A DNA stretch of 51,480 nt from CAZGUG01 sp964529035 (GTDB lineage Bacteria; Bacillota; Clostridia; Ch29), in contig CAZGUG010000008.1 of the NCBI GenBank assembly GCA_964529035.1, positions 1 to 51,480 of the forward strand. The letters are read 5' to 3'. Numbering within the stretch: the first letter of the stretch is position 1; the number at the start of each line of letters is the position of its first letter. Below the pieces are notes generated by a model, which ran no database searches, was not told where the DNA came from, and was given only the letters and a program-made list of their open reading frames with translations. Positions 42,721 to 50,486 of the stretch are shown here, piece after piece. A program made the translations under genes and the position numbers.

Positions 42721-43305
42721 TTATAATAATAAATCCATACCCACCGCCCGTAGCAGTTCATCCAGTTTTGTCACAGGCAAACCAACAACATTGAAGTAAC
42801 ATCCGCTGATGCTGTCGACAAATACCGCCGCCCTGCCCTGGATTGCATAGGCCCCCGCCTTGTCCAGGGGTTCACCGGTGTCCACATACTTTTTTATTCT
42901 GGCAGGAGAAATACTCTTCATCCTGACCCGGGTAGTCTGGTAATCGACAAGTTCGGTGCCGCTGACGCTGTCCGCCACTGCAATTCCGGTAATTACTTCA
43001 TGCTCCCTGCCGGACAGTTTAGTCAGCATTTCACGGGCCTTTAGGTCATCCTCCGGTTTTCCCATCACTTCCCCGTCCACCACTACTATTGTATCCGCTC
43101 CGACCACGACGGCGGGAAAACCAATTCTTTCAAGCACATTCCTTACCTTATGCCGGGCTGCCGAGACTGCAATCTCACAGGGTGGTATACTTTCGGAGCT
43201 TATCTTTTCATATATACCGCTTTCTATTATTTCAAACTCCACCCCAAACTGCCTCAAGATTTCCCGTCTTCTTGGCGACCCGGATGCAAGCACCAGTCTT
43301 TTCAT
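42721..43305 (-). CDS. maf: Maf-type nucleotide pyrophosphatase
   Basis: 194 aa. The start, LVLASGSPRRREILRQFGVE, is the Maf signature, followed by VVGADTIVVVDGEVMGKP and YAIQGRAAVFVDSISGCYFN. Maf proteins hydrolyse modified or canonical NTPs such as dTTP and UTP, and are tied to septum control in Bacillus. It stands next to mreB as in Bacillus. The ATG follows GGCGGGTGGTTGA. Confidence 0.95.
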   Translation of the reverse strand: MKRLVLASGSPRRREILRQFGVEFEIIESGIYEKISSESIPPCEIAVSAARHKVRNVLERIGFPAVVVGADTIVVVDGEVMGKPEDDLKAREMLTKLSGREHEVITGIAVADSVSGTELVDYQTTRVRMKSISPARIKKYVDTGEPLDKAGAYAIQGRAAVFVDSISGCYFNVVGLPVTKLDELLRAVGMDLLL

Positions 43306-43322
43306 TCAACCACCCGCCAAAA

Positions 43323-43574
43323 CTATAGTTTCATAAAAATGAGTACGGCAAGTAATAGTCCAAGTACCCCCGCAGCATTTATATTTATAACAAATCCAAA
43401 AACAAGAGAAATAACACCTATATCAAAGAACAAAGGGTCTTTTATTCCGATTGGAAAACTGTGCTGCAAAAAGGGAAGATATTGGCTTAGAAACTGTCCC
43501 AAAAAACCGCCGATAACAGCACCGGTTAAAAGCAGCAATACCAGTATCCAGGGATTCCTTGTTTTGATTCTCAC
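43323..43574 (-). CDS. DUF4321 membrane protein, 83 aa
   Basis: Two or three membrane helices (about 9-26, 48-62, 65-81), with ILVLLLLTGAVIGGFLGQFL and the end AAGVLGLLLAVLIFMKL, match the DUF4321 family usually found beside maf in clostridia. The function is unknown. It lies 17 bases upstream of maf and 29 downstream of the NusG-II gene, so likely co-transcribed. Confidence 0.85.
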   Translation of the reverse strand: MRIKTRNPWILVLLLLTGAVIGGFLGQFLSQYLPFLQHSFPIGIKDPLFFDIGVISLVFGFVININAAGVLGLLLAVLIFMKL

Positions 43575-43603
43575 TACTACCCCTCCTCTAATCTTTTGTC
43601 ATT

Positions 43604-43975
43604 TTAAAAGGCTATATCGTCTATTTCCGTTTCTTCTCCAATTATTTTTATAATGAATCTGTTGGGTATGCAAACCGCCATTTCGTTTACTCTGCTGATC
43701 CAGCCCTCCTTTACACATATCTGGTCGGGACAGGAAGCTGCCTTTATTCTAACCCTATTGTTGCCCACTTCCACAGTATTATAACCCCAGGGTGAGGTAA
43801 CGGTAAATTCTGCGGGCTCTGTGTCTTCCAGGCTAATTCTGCTGTATTCCTCCCGATTTACCATTATTACGGCATAATTCCCCTGACCGGAATCCATCAG
43901 TTTTGTGGTGTAAAAGATCCCGGCCAGAGCTGCCACAATAAGAAAAAAAATCAATACCTTATCATATCTGGTCAT
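43604..43975 (-). CDS. NusG domain II-containing membrane-anchored protein
   Basis: 123 aa. One N-terminal membrane helix (about 7-24) and then a NusG-II domain: TVEVGNNRVRIKAASCPDQI, the second Cys in CVKEGW, then AVCIPNRFIIKIIG. Such proteins are extracytoplasmic and their role is not established; the paired cysteines (SCPDQIC) are conserved. It heads the DUF4321-maf-mre run. The frame ends TAG/TAA-clean with no fusion. Confidence 0.88.
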   Translation of the reverse strand: MTRYDKVLIFFLIVAALAGIFYTTKLMDSGQGNYAVIMVNREEYSRISLEDTEPAEFTVTSPWGYNTVEVGNNRVRIKAASCPDQICVKEGWISRVNEMAVCIPNRFIIKIIGEETEIDDIAF

Positions 43976-44081
43976 ATTATCTACTCTTTCCGGTAGTAAT
44001 ATCTCCCTCTACTTTTCCTAGTTTATCATTTTGCTTTTTTTAATACAAGCTGTAGAATAAGGAATTTTCTGTATTCCTGAC

Positions 44082-44116
44082 GCAAAATAGAGATGGAAAA
44101 ACCATCTCTATTTTGC
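44082..44116 (-). terminator. Long hairpin containing the sleB stop codon
   Basis: A perfect 15-bp stem (GCAAAATAGAGATGG, five-base loop, complement). The sleB stop TAG lies within the 5' arm. The loop reads TTTTT in RNA sense; no T-run follows, so termination may be inefficient or the stem may protect the 3' end. Confidence 0.6.
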
Positions 44117-44746
44117 AAAATAATGTTTGCCTATTCTTTTTACTATCTGTCTTGACCAAATCCAGCTTGAAGTAGCAGTATCGGGATTAAAAAAGTAAAT
44201 GGCTCCTCCCGATGCATCCCAGCCCTTCAGCGCATTGTCCACCGCATTGTATGCAGCGGCATTCGGGGCTTGATAAAGCTGGCCGTTCTGTACCGGTGTA
44301 AAGGCGCCCGGCTGGTATATGACTTGCGAAACGGTGTTCGGAAATCTGCTGTCCCTGACCCTGTTCAGTATAACCGATGCAACCGCCACCTGTCCCTCAA
44401 AGGGCTCGCCCCTCGATTCTGCATAAACCATTTTAGCCATTAATTCTATATCGCCCGCTTGAGCATTCCGGACCTGGGCTGAAGAACCCCTTGACGCCGC
44501 CACCGAAGGCCATGTAATGACCAACTTCTGGTTTGGATATATAATGTCGTTCCAATGATTGTTTGCTCTCTTTATTTCGTTTACAGTCGTTCCATACCAC
44601 TGGGATATCTTCCATAAAGTATCCCCACGGCTTACCGTGTGAACTGTGGAAGCATAAACTGTGCACGGAACCACTGCAGCCGCAATAATCACGACTGCCA
44701 GCAAAACAACCAGTCTTTTTCGTTTGTTTGAATTCTTTTCCTGCAT
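44108..44746 (-). CDS. sleB: SleB-type spore cortex-lytic/cell wall hydrolase
   Basis: 212 aa. The signal peptide (about 10-32) is followed by one LysM domain (about 34-78, HTVSRGDTLWKISQWYGTTV). The hydrolase_2 domain has MAKMVYAESRGEPFEGQVA with the catalytic Glu, VILNRVRDSRFPNTVSQVIY and the end WSRQIVKRIGKHYFAK. SleB is a lytic transglycosylase acting on spore cortex muramic-lactam at germination; a vegetative paralogue role is possible. Its stop lies in a hairpin. Confidence 0.9.
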   Translation of the reverse strand: MQEKNSNKRKRLVVLLAVVIIAAAVVPCTVYASTVHTVSRGDTLWKISQWYGTTVNEIKRANNHWNDIIYPNQKLVITWPSVAASRGSSAQVRNAQAGDIELMAKMVYAESRGEPFEGQVAVASVILNRVRDSRFPNTVSQVIYQPGAFTPVQNGQLYQAPNAAAYNAVDNALKGWDASGGAIYFFNPDTATSSWIWSRQIVKRIGKHYFAK

Positions 44747-44828
44747 TCTACCCCTCCCTCACCTTATTTTAGTCACCTGACATTATACAATAGGAAGGAA
44801 GGCAAGTCAGCAGGTATTTGTTTACATA

Positions 44829-44856
44829 CAACAACCCGTCAATTGACGGGTTGTTG
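44829..44856 (-). terminator. 28-bp perfect palindrome containing the pdaB-like stop codon
   Basis: CAACAACCCGTCAATTGACG continues to a fully symmetric GGTTGTTG. The deacetylase stop TGA sits in the centre. It can form a 12-bp hairpin with a four-base loop; no T-run follows. Confidence 0.6.
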
Positions 44857-45609
44857 TCTGCCGGTGTGATCTATATAATAGTTGTCTTTCAATATCAGCT
44901 TGGAAACAGGGACGATTGTGTACCCTTCTTTCTTAAGCCGGTCCAGCACAATGGGCAAATAATCCGTAACATATTTTGCATTATTGTGAAACAGTACTAT
45001 CGAGCCCTTGTTTACCCTGCTCAGAACCCTGTCCACCACCGGCTCCACGCCGAATTCTTTCCAGTCCAGGGAATCCACGTCCCACTGTATACTGTAGTAT
45101 CCCATTTCCCTCGCCTTTTCAATAACTTTATCATTATAATCACCGAAGGGGGGCCGAAATAATATCGGGTCCTTTCCGGTGACAGCTTTGATTTTATCTC
45201 CCGTGGTCTTAAGTTCCTTTCTTATCTCTTCCGCCGTCAGCCTTGACATTTGAGGATGGGTGGTTGAGTGGTTTCCCACTTCATGCCCTCTCCTGTGAAT
45301 CTCTTCAAGCATATCGGCGTACTTGTCTATCCAAAAACCCACCAGAAAAAAAGTGGTTTTTACATCGTATTCATCCAGTATATCGAGTATCTGGGGAGTG
45401 TACTGATCGCCGTAGGCAGCGTCAAAGCTTATCGCTATTTCCTTTGTATCGGTTTCAACGCTGTAAATGGGAAGCCTTTTTTCGTTGTTGAACAGCACCG
45501 ACAATACTCCGGGAGTATAACCCTGAGTATAAACCACCGAAACCGTTACCAGAATAATAACCAGCAAGAGCTGCCTGAACAGACTTTTTCTGATGAGAAA
45601 TATCCTCAT
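44839..45609 (-). CDS. pdaB: PdaB-like polysaccharide deacetylase
   Basis: 256 aa from ATG 45609, with GGGGGCTGGG upstream. N-terminal membrane helix (about 12-30). The NodB fold has ISFDAAYGDQYTP (first Asp), RRGHEVGNHSTTHPQMS (zinc His pair), LFRPPFGDYNDKV and GSIVLFHNN. The FDAAYG form of motif 1 is typical of sporulation PdaB, needed to keep spores stable in Bacillus. Substrate likely peptidoglycan of the spore wall (inference). Confidence 0.87.
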   Translation of the reverse strand: MRIFLIRKSLFRQLLLVIILVTVSVVYTQGYTPGVLSVLFNNEKRLPIYSVETDTKEIAISFDAAYGDQYTPQILDILDEYDVKTTFFLVGFWIDKYADMLEEIHRRGHEVGNHSTTHPQMSRLTAEEIRKELKTTGDKIKAVTGKDPILFRPPFGDYNDKVIEKAREMGYYSIQWDVDSLDWKEFGVEPVVDRVLSRVNKGSIVLFHNNAKYVTDYLPIVLDRLKKEGYTIVPVSKLILKDNYYIDHTGRQQPVN

Positions 45610-45656
45610 TTGCCCAGCCCCCAATAAAATTTGTTTCTCTATATAATATTTATTCC

Positions 45657-45678
45657 TGTGTAACAACTATATTACACA
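45657..45678. promoter_or_regulatory. 7-bp inverted repeat upstream of the pdaB-like gene
   Basis: TGTGTAA and TTACACA separated by eight bases, about 50 bases before the start. Possible regulator site; no factor can be named. Confidence 0.35.
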
Positions 45679-45758
45679 AATAATACCTGGATTGGGGGCG
45701 CTTTATGCGACACACTAAAAGCCTTAGCCCGCTTATGCTGAGAGCTCTTATATTTATC

Positions 45759-46865
45759 TTATTTATCCGGGTCATAAACAACCAGTTTTTTGTCCCCTAA
45801 CTTTTCTTTATCAACCCTGTCCTCCATTTCAACCGGAACACTGACTGTTCCGGGATTCCCATCGCTGATATATCTCTCTCCGGGATTTTCTTCAAAGTAT
45901 TCCATCCAATCGTACATATCTGTGTTTATTGCCGGATCGTCGGTAGCCCTGACCCTCGGTATTCTCCGCGGATCAAAATTCATGTCCACCGGTGATGGTG
46001 CCGGGTTGGACCCGACAAGCAGAACCGCATCGTTTTGGTATCTTATCCCTTCGAATTCTCCCTCGTATACATATTCCCTGTACTGCTCGGAAGCATTAAC
46101 CCCGTAGGGCAGCGCCAGTGAATTAACGCTGTAGTCCGGCAGGTACTTTTGGGTCTCTGACACCATTTTACCCAGCTGATACTGGATTCCGTCGGCGTCA
46201 AGGTCTCCCAGGTTTGCATGTCCGTAGGAATGATTTCCTATATCCATGCCCCTTTCCACAAGATATTTAAACTTGTACTCTATCAGGTCCTGCTGTCGGA
46301 AGGGAACGGGATAATAAACAAAAAAGGTGGCCGCAAGACCGAAATCCATTCTTTCCCTATGAAAACTTTCCAATATCCCAACCGCACTTTTCGGGTCTAC
46401 CTCGAGATTGCCGTTTTTTTCGAGAATATTGAACTGTCCCCGGGTACCATCGTCAAAGGTAAGCACCACCGGTGTACAGCCCGGTTCAACGTCTATGTTG
46501 TTGGATATATAGTCCCTAAGGCTGATAAGCCGGTAACCTTTGTGGTAAAGGACTTCCAAATCGCTTCTGAAATTGTCCCACCTCCGGGACCATTCACCTT
46601 CGCTTTCACCTATTACATGATACATAAGCACCATTATTTTTCCCGCTTCATTGGGCCTTACCGCTTGAAGGTCAATCTGGTCCGGCCCGGCCTGTTGGTC
46701 TTCATTCTCCTTCCCGCCGGTCTCATCGCTGCTGCCCGGCGCGCCGGGCTCCAAAATACCGTCTTCGGTATCTGCAGGCGTCGTAGGTCCTGAAGGGACA
46801 GTGCAGGCACTTACAATCAATAATACCGATAAAAGTATTAAAACTACTGCTCCATATCTGGTCAT
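45759..46865 (-). CDS. Polysaccharide deacetylase lipoprotein
   Basis: 368 aa from ATG 46865, with GGAG 7 bases upstream. A lipobox LLIVSAC with Cys at about 20 gives a lipid anchor, followed by a Pro/Glu/Gly-rich linker. The NodB domain (about 70-300) has VVLTFDDGTRGQFNIL and the His pair in MDIGNHSYGHANLGDL. Its C-terminal extension ends DKKLVVYDPDK. It probably trims acetyl groups from wall glycan outside the membrane; the substrate is unknown. Separate from the PdaB-like gene by 149 bases. Confidence 0.87.
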   Translation of the reverse strand: MTRYGAVVLILLSVLLIVSACTVPSGPTTPADTEDGILEPGAPGSSDETGGKENEDQQAGPDQIDLQAVRPNEAGKIMVLMYHVIGESEGEWSRRWDNFRSDLEVLYHKGYRLISLRDYISNNIDVEPGCTPVVLTFDDGTRGQFNILEKNGNLEVDPKSAVGILESFHRERMDFGLAATFFVYYPVPFRQQDLIEYKFKYLVERGMDIGNHSYGHANLGDLDADGIQYQLGKMVSETQKYLPDYSVNSLALPYGVNASEQYREYVYEGEFEGIRYQNDAVLLVGSNPAPSPVDMNFDPRRIPRVRATDDPAINTDMYDWMEYFEENPGERYISDGNPGTVSVPVEMEDRVDKEKLGDKKLVVYDPDK

Positions 46866-46940
46866 CAAATCACTCCAAGGTTCATAGTGTAATGCCTAAA
46901 TAAATTATATATTAGAACGGTATGGATAACTATCTGTAAA

Positions 46941-47630
46941 TTATGGTCGGGATTTGCCGCCATGGGGACATACCCGCATGCATATACCGCATACCGAACC
47001 TCTGCCTATATGCCTGTAACTGTCGTGCATAAAAACGCTGCAGGCATGGGCATCCACGATTTTCTCCCTGGACATGCCGGCTTCCCAGTTAACCCCATGC
47101 AGTGCCGCGGCGGGACAGCTGGTCACGCACAGCCTGCATTCTCCGCATCTGCTTTCGGTCATCGGCTGACCATAGGGCAGTTCCATTTCGGTAAGCAGTG
47201 TACCCAGCCTTATTCTCGGACCGTACTTGGGAGTGACAAGCAGACCGTTCTTTCCGATCCAGCCCAGCCCTGCCCGGGTGGCAGCCGTTTTATGCTGGAA
47301 AATCGCGGTATATTTATCAGTATCGGTTTTTACCGTCTGAGACGCCGGTACCGCAAAGGCTTTGTATCCCCACTCCTGCATAAGCAGCATACACCGTAGC
47401 GTAATCTGGTCAATAAGAAAATTTACCGAACGGTAATGATGGAAATAGGTATGGGTGGGCTTATCGGATATTTCATCAATTATATAATCCGACAACCTTA
47501 CAATCACGGTTACTGCACTTTTTAATTCCTTTTTGTCGCCCGGCACAATATCTCCCACGTATGAAAACCCAATCTTTGAGGCACCCAAATTTTTTGCCAA
47601 ATCCTGCAGCTTAAGAATATTCGCATCCAA
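46941..47630 (-). CDS. QueG-like double 4Fe-4S cluster protein
   Basis: 229 aa. The start TTG 47630 is chosen: GGAGGTG lies 6 bases upstream, and a TATAAT at 47652 would put the RNA start about 15 bases before it, too late for the longer frames. Two ferredoxin-type motifs, CGECRLCVTSCPAAALHG and CGICMRVCPHG, follow a QueG-like region (TAATRAGLGWIGKNGLLVT). True QueG reduces epoxyqueuosine with cobalamin and is longer (about 310-390 aa), so this shorter form may act on something else. Confidence 0.75.
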   Translation of the reverse strand: MDANILKLQDLAKNLGASKIGFSYVGDIVPGDKKELKSAVTVIVRLSDYIIDEISDKPTHTYFHHYRSVNFLIDQITLRCMLLMQEWGYKAFAVPASQTVKTDTDKYTAIFQHKTAATRAGLGWIGKNGLLVTPKYGPRIRLGTLLTEMELPYGQPMTESRCGECRLCVTSCPAAALHGVNWEAGMSREKIVDAHACSVFMHDSYRHIGRGSVCGICMRVCPHGGKSRP

Positions 47631-47651
47631 GTCATCCACCTCCATACGGGT

Positions 47652-47657
47652 ATTATA
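47652..47657 (-). promoter_or_regulatory. Extended -10 element of the QueG-like gene
   Basis: TGTGGTATAAT on the minus strand, 22 bases before the chosen TTG start. The -35 is unclear. Confidence 0.5.
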
Positions 47658-47767
47658 CCACAGCCAAGGGCCGAAAAAGAACCGACAAAACATAGGACGA
47701 TAAACTATAATTATATGCAAAGTTTATAAAATATATTCCGAAAACTAAAAAATTCTAACATATTATT

Positions 47768-47796
47768 TGTATTGAAGGGCAAAATTAAATATACAA
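47768..47796 (+). promoter_or_regulatory. Possible forespore (sigma-G-like) promoter of the SASP gene
   Basis: TGTATT and TATACAA with a 16-base spacer, 28 bases before the ATG. This is a loose fit to the sigma-G pattern, proposed mainly because SASP genes are forespore-expressed. Confidence 0.3.
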
Positions 47797-47824
47797 ACCC
47801 ATTTTAAAAAAGGAGGAATACTTT

Positions 47825-48046
47825 ATGGCAGCAGGACAACAGACACCGGGCAAAAAGCTGGTTCAACAGGCCCATCCTGCCCTTGATAATATGAAATATG
47901 AAATTGCAAGCCAGTTCAATCTACCTGTACATCAGGGTTCGGAGGATTACTGGGGCGGCCTCACCTCGAAGGACTGCGGCAGGGTAGGCGGCGAAATGGT
48001 AAAAAGAATGATTACCATGGCGGAAAACCAGTTGGCAGGCAAATAA
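47825..48046 (+). CDS. Alpha/beta-type small acid-soluble spore protein
   Basis: 73 aa. DNMKYEIASQFNLPV and RVGGEMVKRMITMAENQL are the two conserved blocks of alpha/beta SASPs, with the Glu-Ile-Ala site used by the germination protease GPR in YEIASQF. These proteins coat spore DNA and protect it from UV and heat. The middle is divergent (HQGSEDYWGGLTSKDCGRVG), with a Trp and a Cys that standard SASPs lack. AAAGGAGGAA precedes the ATG. A terminator follows. Confidence 0.93.
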   Translation: MAAGQQTPGKKLVQQAHPALDNMKYEIASQFNLPVHQGSEDYWGGLTSKDCGRVGGEMVKRMITMAENQLAGK

Positions 48047-48051
48047 CCAAC

Positions 48052-48082
48052 AAAAAAGGGAAGCTTTTAGCTTCTCTTTTTA
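48052..48082 (+). terminator. Intrinsic terminator after the SASP gene
   Basis: AAAAAAGGGAAGCT and AGCTTCTCTTTTT form a stem with a three-base loop, with a T-run within and after the arm. Confidence 0.75.
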
Positions 48083-48123
48083 ATTCCGATACGTTCTGAT
48101 ATAATGTCTTCGGAGGCGATGGT

Positions 48124-48666
48124 ATGGTGTACAGGGGTACCGAAGAACTGGCAGAAAACAAACTGATACTACTTTTTATATTGTCCGAAACCGGCGCCCC
48201 CCTTTCCAAAAACCAGATAACGCAGGTGGTTCTTGAAAACAACCTGATGAATTATTTTACAATGCAGCAGCTTTTGGGCGAATTGATGGATGGGGGCCTG
48301 ATTACATATTATGAAGACATGGGCAGGCATTATTATCGGCTGGAGGACCGGGGTGCGAGTGTATTAAAGCTGTTTTACCGCAGGATCCCTCACCGGCTGC
48401 GCAGCAGTATAATGGAATACCTGCTGGCAAAGGGAGCGGTGCTGCGCCGGGAAAACAGGGCCGAAGCAAGCTATACAATGGAAGATGACGATGAATACAC
48501 GGTAAGTCTGAGGCTTATACAAAGACGTACCGTTGTATTGGATATGAAAATAAAGGCCAGCTGCCACAAAGATGCCAGGAGAATATGCGAGAACTGGAAC
48601 AACCGGTCCGAAGACCTGCTTAAACAAATAACCAAAATTTTGACTGAGGATACCGGGACTAATTAA
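48124..48666 (+). CDS. DUF4364 family protein (winged-helix-like)
   Basis: 180 aa. The N-terminal part (about 8-80, NKLILLFILSETGAPLSKNQ then QQLLGELMDGGLITYYED) looks like a winged helix of PadR/MarR kind. The rest matches DUF4364, common in clostridia and of unknown function. The start ATG follows TCGGAGGCGATGGT. Its end overlaps the convergent beta-propeller gene by 8 bases. It may be a regulator (inference). Confidence 0.82.
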   Translation: MVYRGTEELAENKLILLFILSETGAPLSKNQITQVVLENNLMNYFTMQQLLGELMDGGLITYYEDMGRHYYRLEDRGASVLKLFYRRIPHRLRSSIMEYLLAKGAVLRRENRAEASYTMEDDDEYTVSLRLIQRRTVVLDMKIKASCHKDARRICENWNNRSEDLLKQITKILTEDTGTN

Positions 48667-49615
48667 CGGCAAGTACGCACACCGGCTCTAAACCGGTGAA
48701 GGCTTTCCTTTCAATAAATCCTGTGTCGGTATTTACTTTTAAGAGGCAGTTGTCTATCATGCACACAACATGCAGATATTCACCGCCGTGTTCCAATGAC
48801 TGGCCCACAGGCATTCTTCCCAATTCAACCGTTCTTATAACGGCAAAGCTGCCGCTGTCTATTATTGATAAACGGTTTTCAACCGCATCAAGCACATACA
48901 GCCTTCCCCTCCTGTTATCATACGCCAAATCGACCGGCATACTCCCCAGCCTTAAACAGTTCAGCTGCCTGCCGGAATTTATATCAAACTCAACCAGGCG
49001 GTATTCGTCCAGTCCTTCACTTAAGCTTATTATCGAATAAAGCCTGTGTTTTATATTATCACAGCATATATCAACCGGATAACCGTTAACTTTGAAGCAG
49101 TCCAGCTTATCCATGGACACCGCGTCAATAATTGCAATGTATTCGCTCCCGGTATTTGCCACATAAAGATGCCTGCTTCCTTGTCCCAGCACAACCGACC
49201 GGGGCATTATACCGCACGGAATCTGGGCAATCATTTCCTGGGATTTCAGGTCAATAACCGAAACGCTGTCGGAATCATAGTTGGTTATAAATGCCCTGTC
49301 CTTGCATTCAAGTACTTCTATACGGTTTGGATGGCTGCCGGCAAATATGGTATTAATAACTTCCAGGGAGCCTAAGTCTATTATTGAAAGGCTGTCATCG
49401 TACAGGTTAACCACAAGCAGCTGTCCTTTGGACCTTCTGTGATACAGGTAGCCGGGGCCTGCCACCGGCCCCCGGATAAAATAATTTATGTTCATTAGCT
49501 TGGTTCCCACGGGTTTCAGCATTAATTTGTGCATCAGCTCATAACTTTCATTATCGTATACCGTTATGCTGTCTTCCCCCATATTTGCCGCAAGTACAAT
49601 ATTCCTTCCCTTCAA
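48659..49615 (-). CDS. YncE-like beta-propeller repeat protein
   Basis: 318 aa made of about seven blades of about 42 residues, each with a form of LYVANTGSEYIAIIDAVSM or VSVIDLKSQEMIAQIPCG (YVTN-like repeats). There is no signal peptide in the chosen frame. Such propellers bind partner proteins or ligands; no function can be given. The start is TTG 49615, with GGGGGGTG 5 bases upstream. Convergent with the DUF4364 gene, overlapping by 8 bases. Confidence 0.85.
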   Translation of the reverse strand: MKGRNIVLAANMGEDSITVYDNESYELMHKLMLKPVGTKLMNINYFIRGPVAGPGYLYHRRSKGQLLVVNLYDDSLSIIDLGSLEVINTIFAGSHPNRIEVLECKDRAFITNYDSDSVSVIDLKSQEMIAQIPCGIMPRSVVLGQGSRHLYVANTGSEYIAIIDAVSMDKLDCFKVNGYPVDICCDNIKHRLYSIISLSEGLDEYRLVEFDINSGRQLNCLRLGSMPVDLAYDNRRGRLYVLDAVENRLSIIDSGSFAVIRTVELGRMPVGQSLEHGGEYLHVVCMIDNCLLKVNTDTGFIERKAFTGLEPVCVLAVN

Positions 49616-49678
49616 GCCTACACCCCCCAGAAATACCTATAACCATACTATGCGGCAGGCTTTATAATAGTGTAATAT

Positions 49679-49707
49679 TAAAAGGCTCTCCGAATACTCG
49701 GAGAGCC
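49679..49707 (-). terminator. Intrinsic terminator beyond hisIE
   Basis: GGCTCTCCGA and TCGGAGAGCC around a short loop, then TTTTAAT on the minus strand. Ends the his operon and/or the small RNA candidate. Confidence 0.88.
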
Positions 49708-49808
49708 CTTATATAAACAGCCGGTTCCAGACCCCCGTTTTACCGGTGTGCTATGGGTCTGAACCCGTGCCGTCCCACATTCCTATACAAACCAATATAT
49801 TACTTATT
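49684..49808 (-). ncRNA. Candidate structured small RNA
   Basis: A promoter-like pair (49816-49845) precedes about 125 bases with strong pairing and an intrinsic terminator. The core can form a long stem: ACGGC, GGUUC and AGACCC on the 5' side with GGGUCU, GAACC and GCUGU on the 3' side. A local GGGU-UCAG-ACCC hairpin competes with it. It also holds a 9-codon mini-ORF (49751-49780) behind AGGA. I do not recognise it as 6S, SRP RNA or tmRNA. It could instead be a his 3' UTR. Confidence 0.4.
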
Positions 49809-49815
49809 TTACTAT

Positions 49816-49845
49816 ATTATAACCATAAACAGGCACAATAAACAA
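49816..49845 (-). promoter_or_regulatory. Candidate promoter between hisIE and the small RNA
   Basis: TTGTTT, 18 bases, TATAAT on the minus strand, starting just after the hisIE stop codon. Confidence 0.5.
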
Positions 49846-49856
49846 TAATCTTATTT

Positions 49857-50486
49857 TTACCTTTGCCTTGACCTGAGTTCTTGATAAACTTCCCTGTATT
49901 CAATGCCTTTCTGAAGCATCAAAACGGTAATATGATACAAAAGGTCTGCTATTTCGTATACTGTCTCCTGTCTGCCGGGGTTTTTGGCGCCTATTATTAC
50001 CTCTGCCGCCTCTTCTCCTATTTTTTTCAGCGTTTTATCCATACCGGCATCCAGCAAATAGTTGGTATAGGACCCATCCTTCGGGTTATTCCTTCTGTCC
50101 GCCACCACCGCATACAGTTTGTCCAGTTCGCCCGGTGCCGGCCTGCTGTCGCATTCGTTACCGTAGATATCCCTGTAAAAACAGGATCTGTTTCCGGTAT
50201 GGCATGCCGCGCCTTGCTGGTCCACCAAAAGCAGCAGCGCATCCCTGTCGCAATCGACGCCTATCTTCGCCACCCTCTGCACGTTTCCCGAGGTCTCTCC
50301 CTTATTCCATAACTTATTTCTGCTTCGGCTGTAAAACCACGACGTCCCGGTTTGGATGGTTTTATTCAGCGACTCCCTGTTCATATAGGCCATCATAAGT
50401 ACTGCACCGGAGGTCCGGTCCTGGACAATGGCCGGGATAAGGCCCCTGCTGTCAAATTTTAACCCTTCTATAACCGATTTTGTCAT
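49857..50486 (-). CDS. hisIE: Bifunctional PRA-CH/PRA-PH (histidine biosynthesis)
   Basis: 209 aa. The N-terminal HisI domain (about 1-110) has VLMMAYMNRESLNKTIQTG, a zinc-type Cys in GVDCDRDALLLL, and CHTGNRSCFY. The C-terminal HisE domain (about 115-205) has LLDAGMDKTLKKIGEEAAEV and EIADLLYHITVLM. It performs the second and third steps of His synthesis on PR-ATP. ATG 50486 overlaps the hisF stop (ATGA), so they are coupled. Confidence 0.97.
   Translation of the reverse strand: MTKSVIEGLKFDSRGLIPAIVQDRTSGAVLMMAYMNRESLNKTIQTGTSWFYSRSRNKLWNKGETSGNVQRVAKIGVDCDRDALLLLVDQQGAACHTGNRSCFYRDIYGNECDSRPAPGELDKLYAVVADRRNNPKDGSYTNYLLDAGMDKTLKKIGEEAAEVIIGAKNPGRQETVYEIADLLYHITVLMLQKGIEYREVYQELRSRQR

Noticed and set aside
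45705..45800. 31-codon plus-strand frame with GGGGGCG upstream and a hydrophobic middle
   Set aside because: It overlaps the 3' end of the deacetylase lipoprotein gene on the other strand and has no promoter or conserved feature; chance is likely.
49684..49808. Signal recognition particle RNA or 6S RNA
   Set aside because: The conserved SRP domain IV sequence (GGAAG before the AGCAGCC region) is missing, and the unit is too short and lacks the open bubble of 6S RNA.
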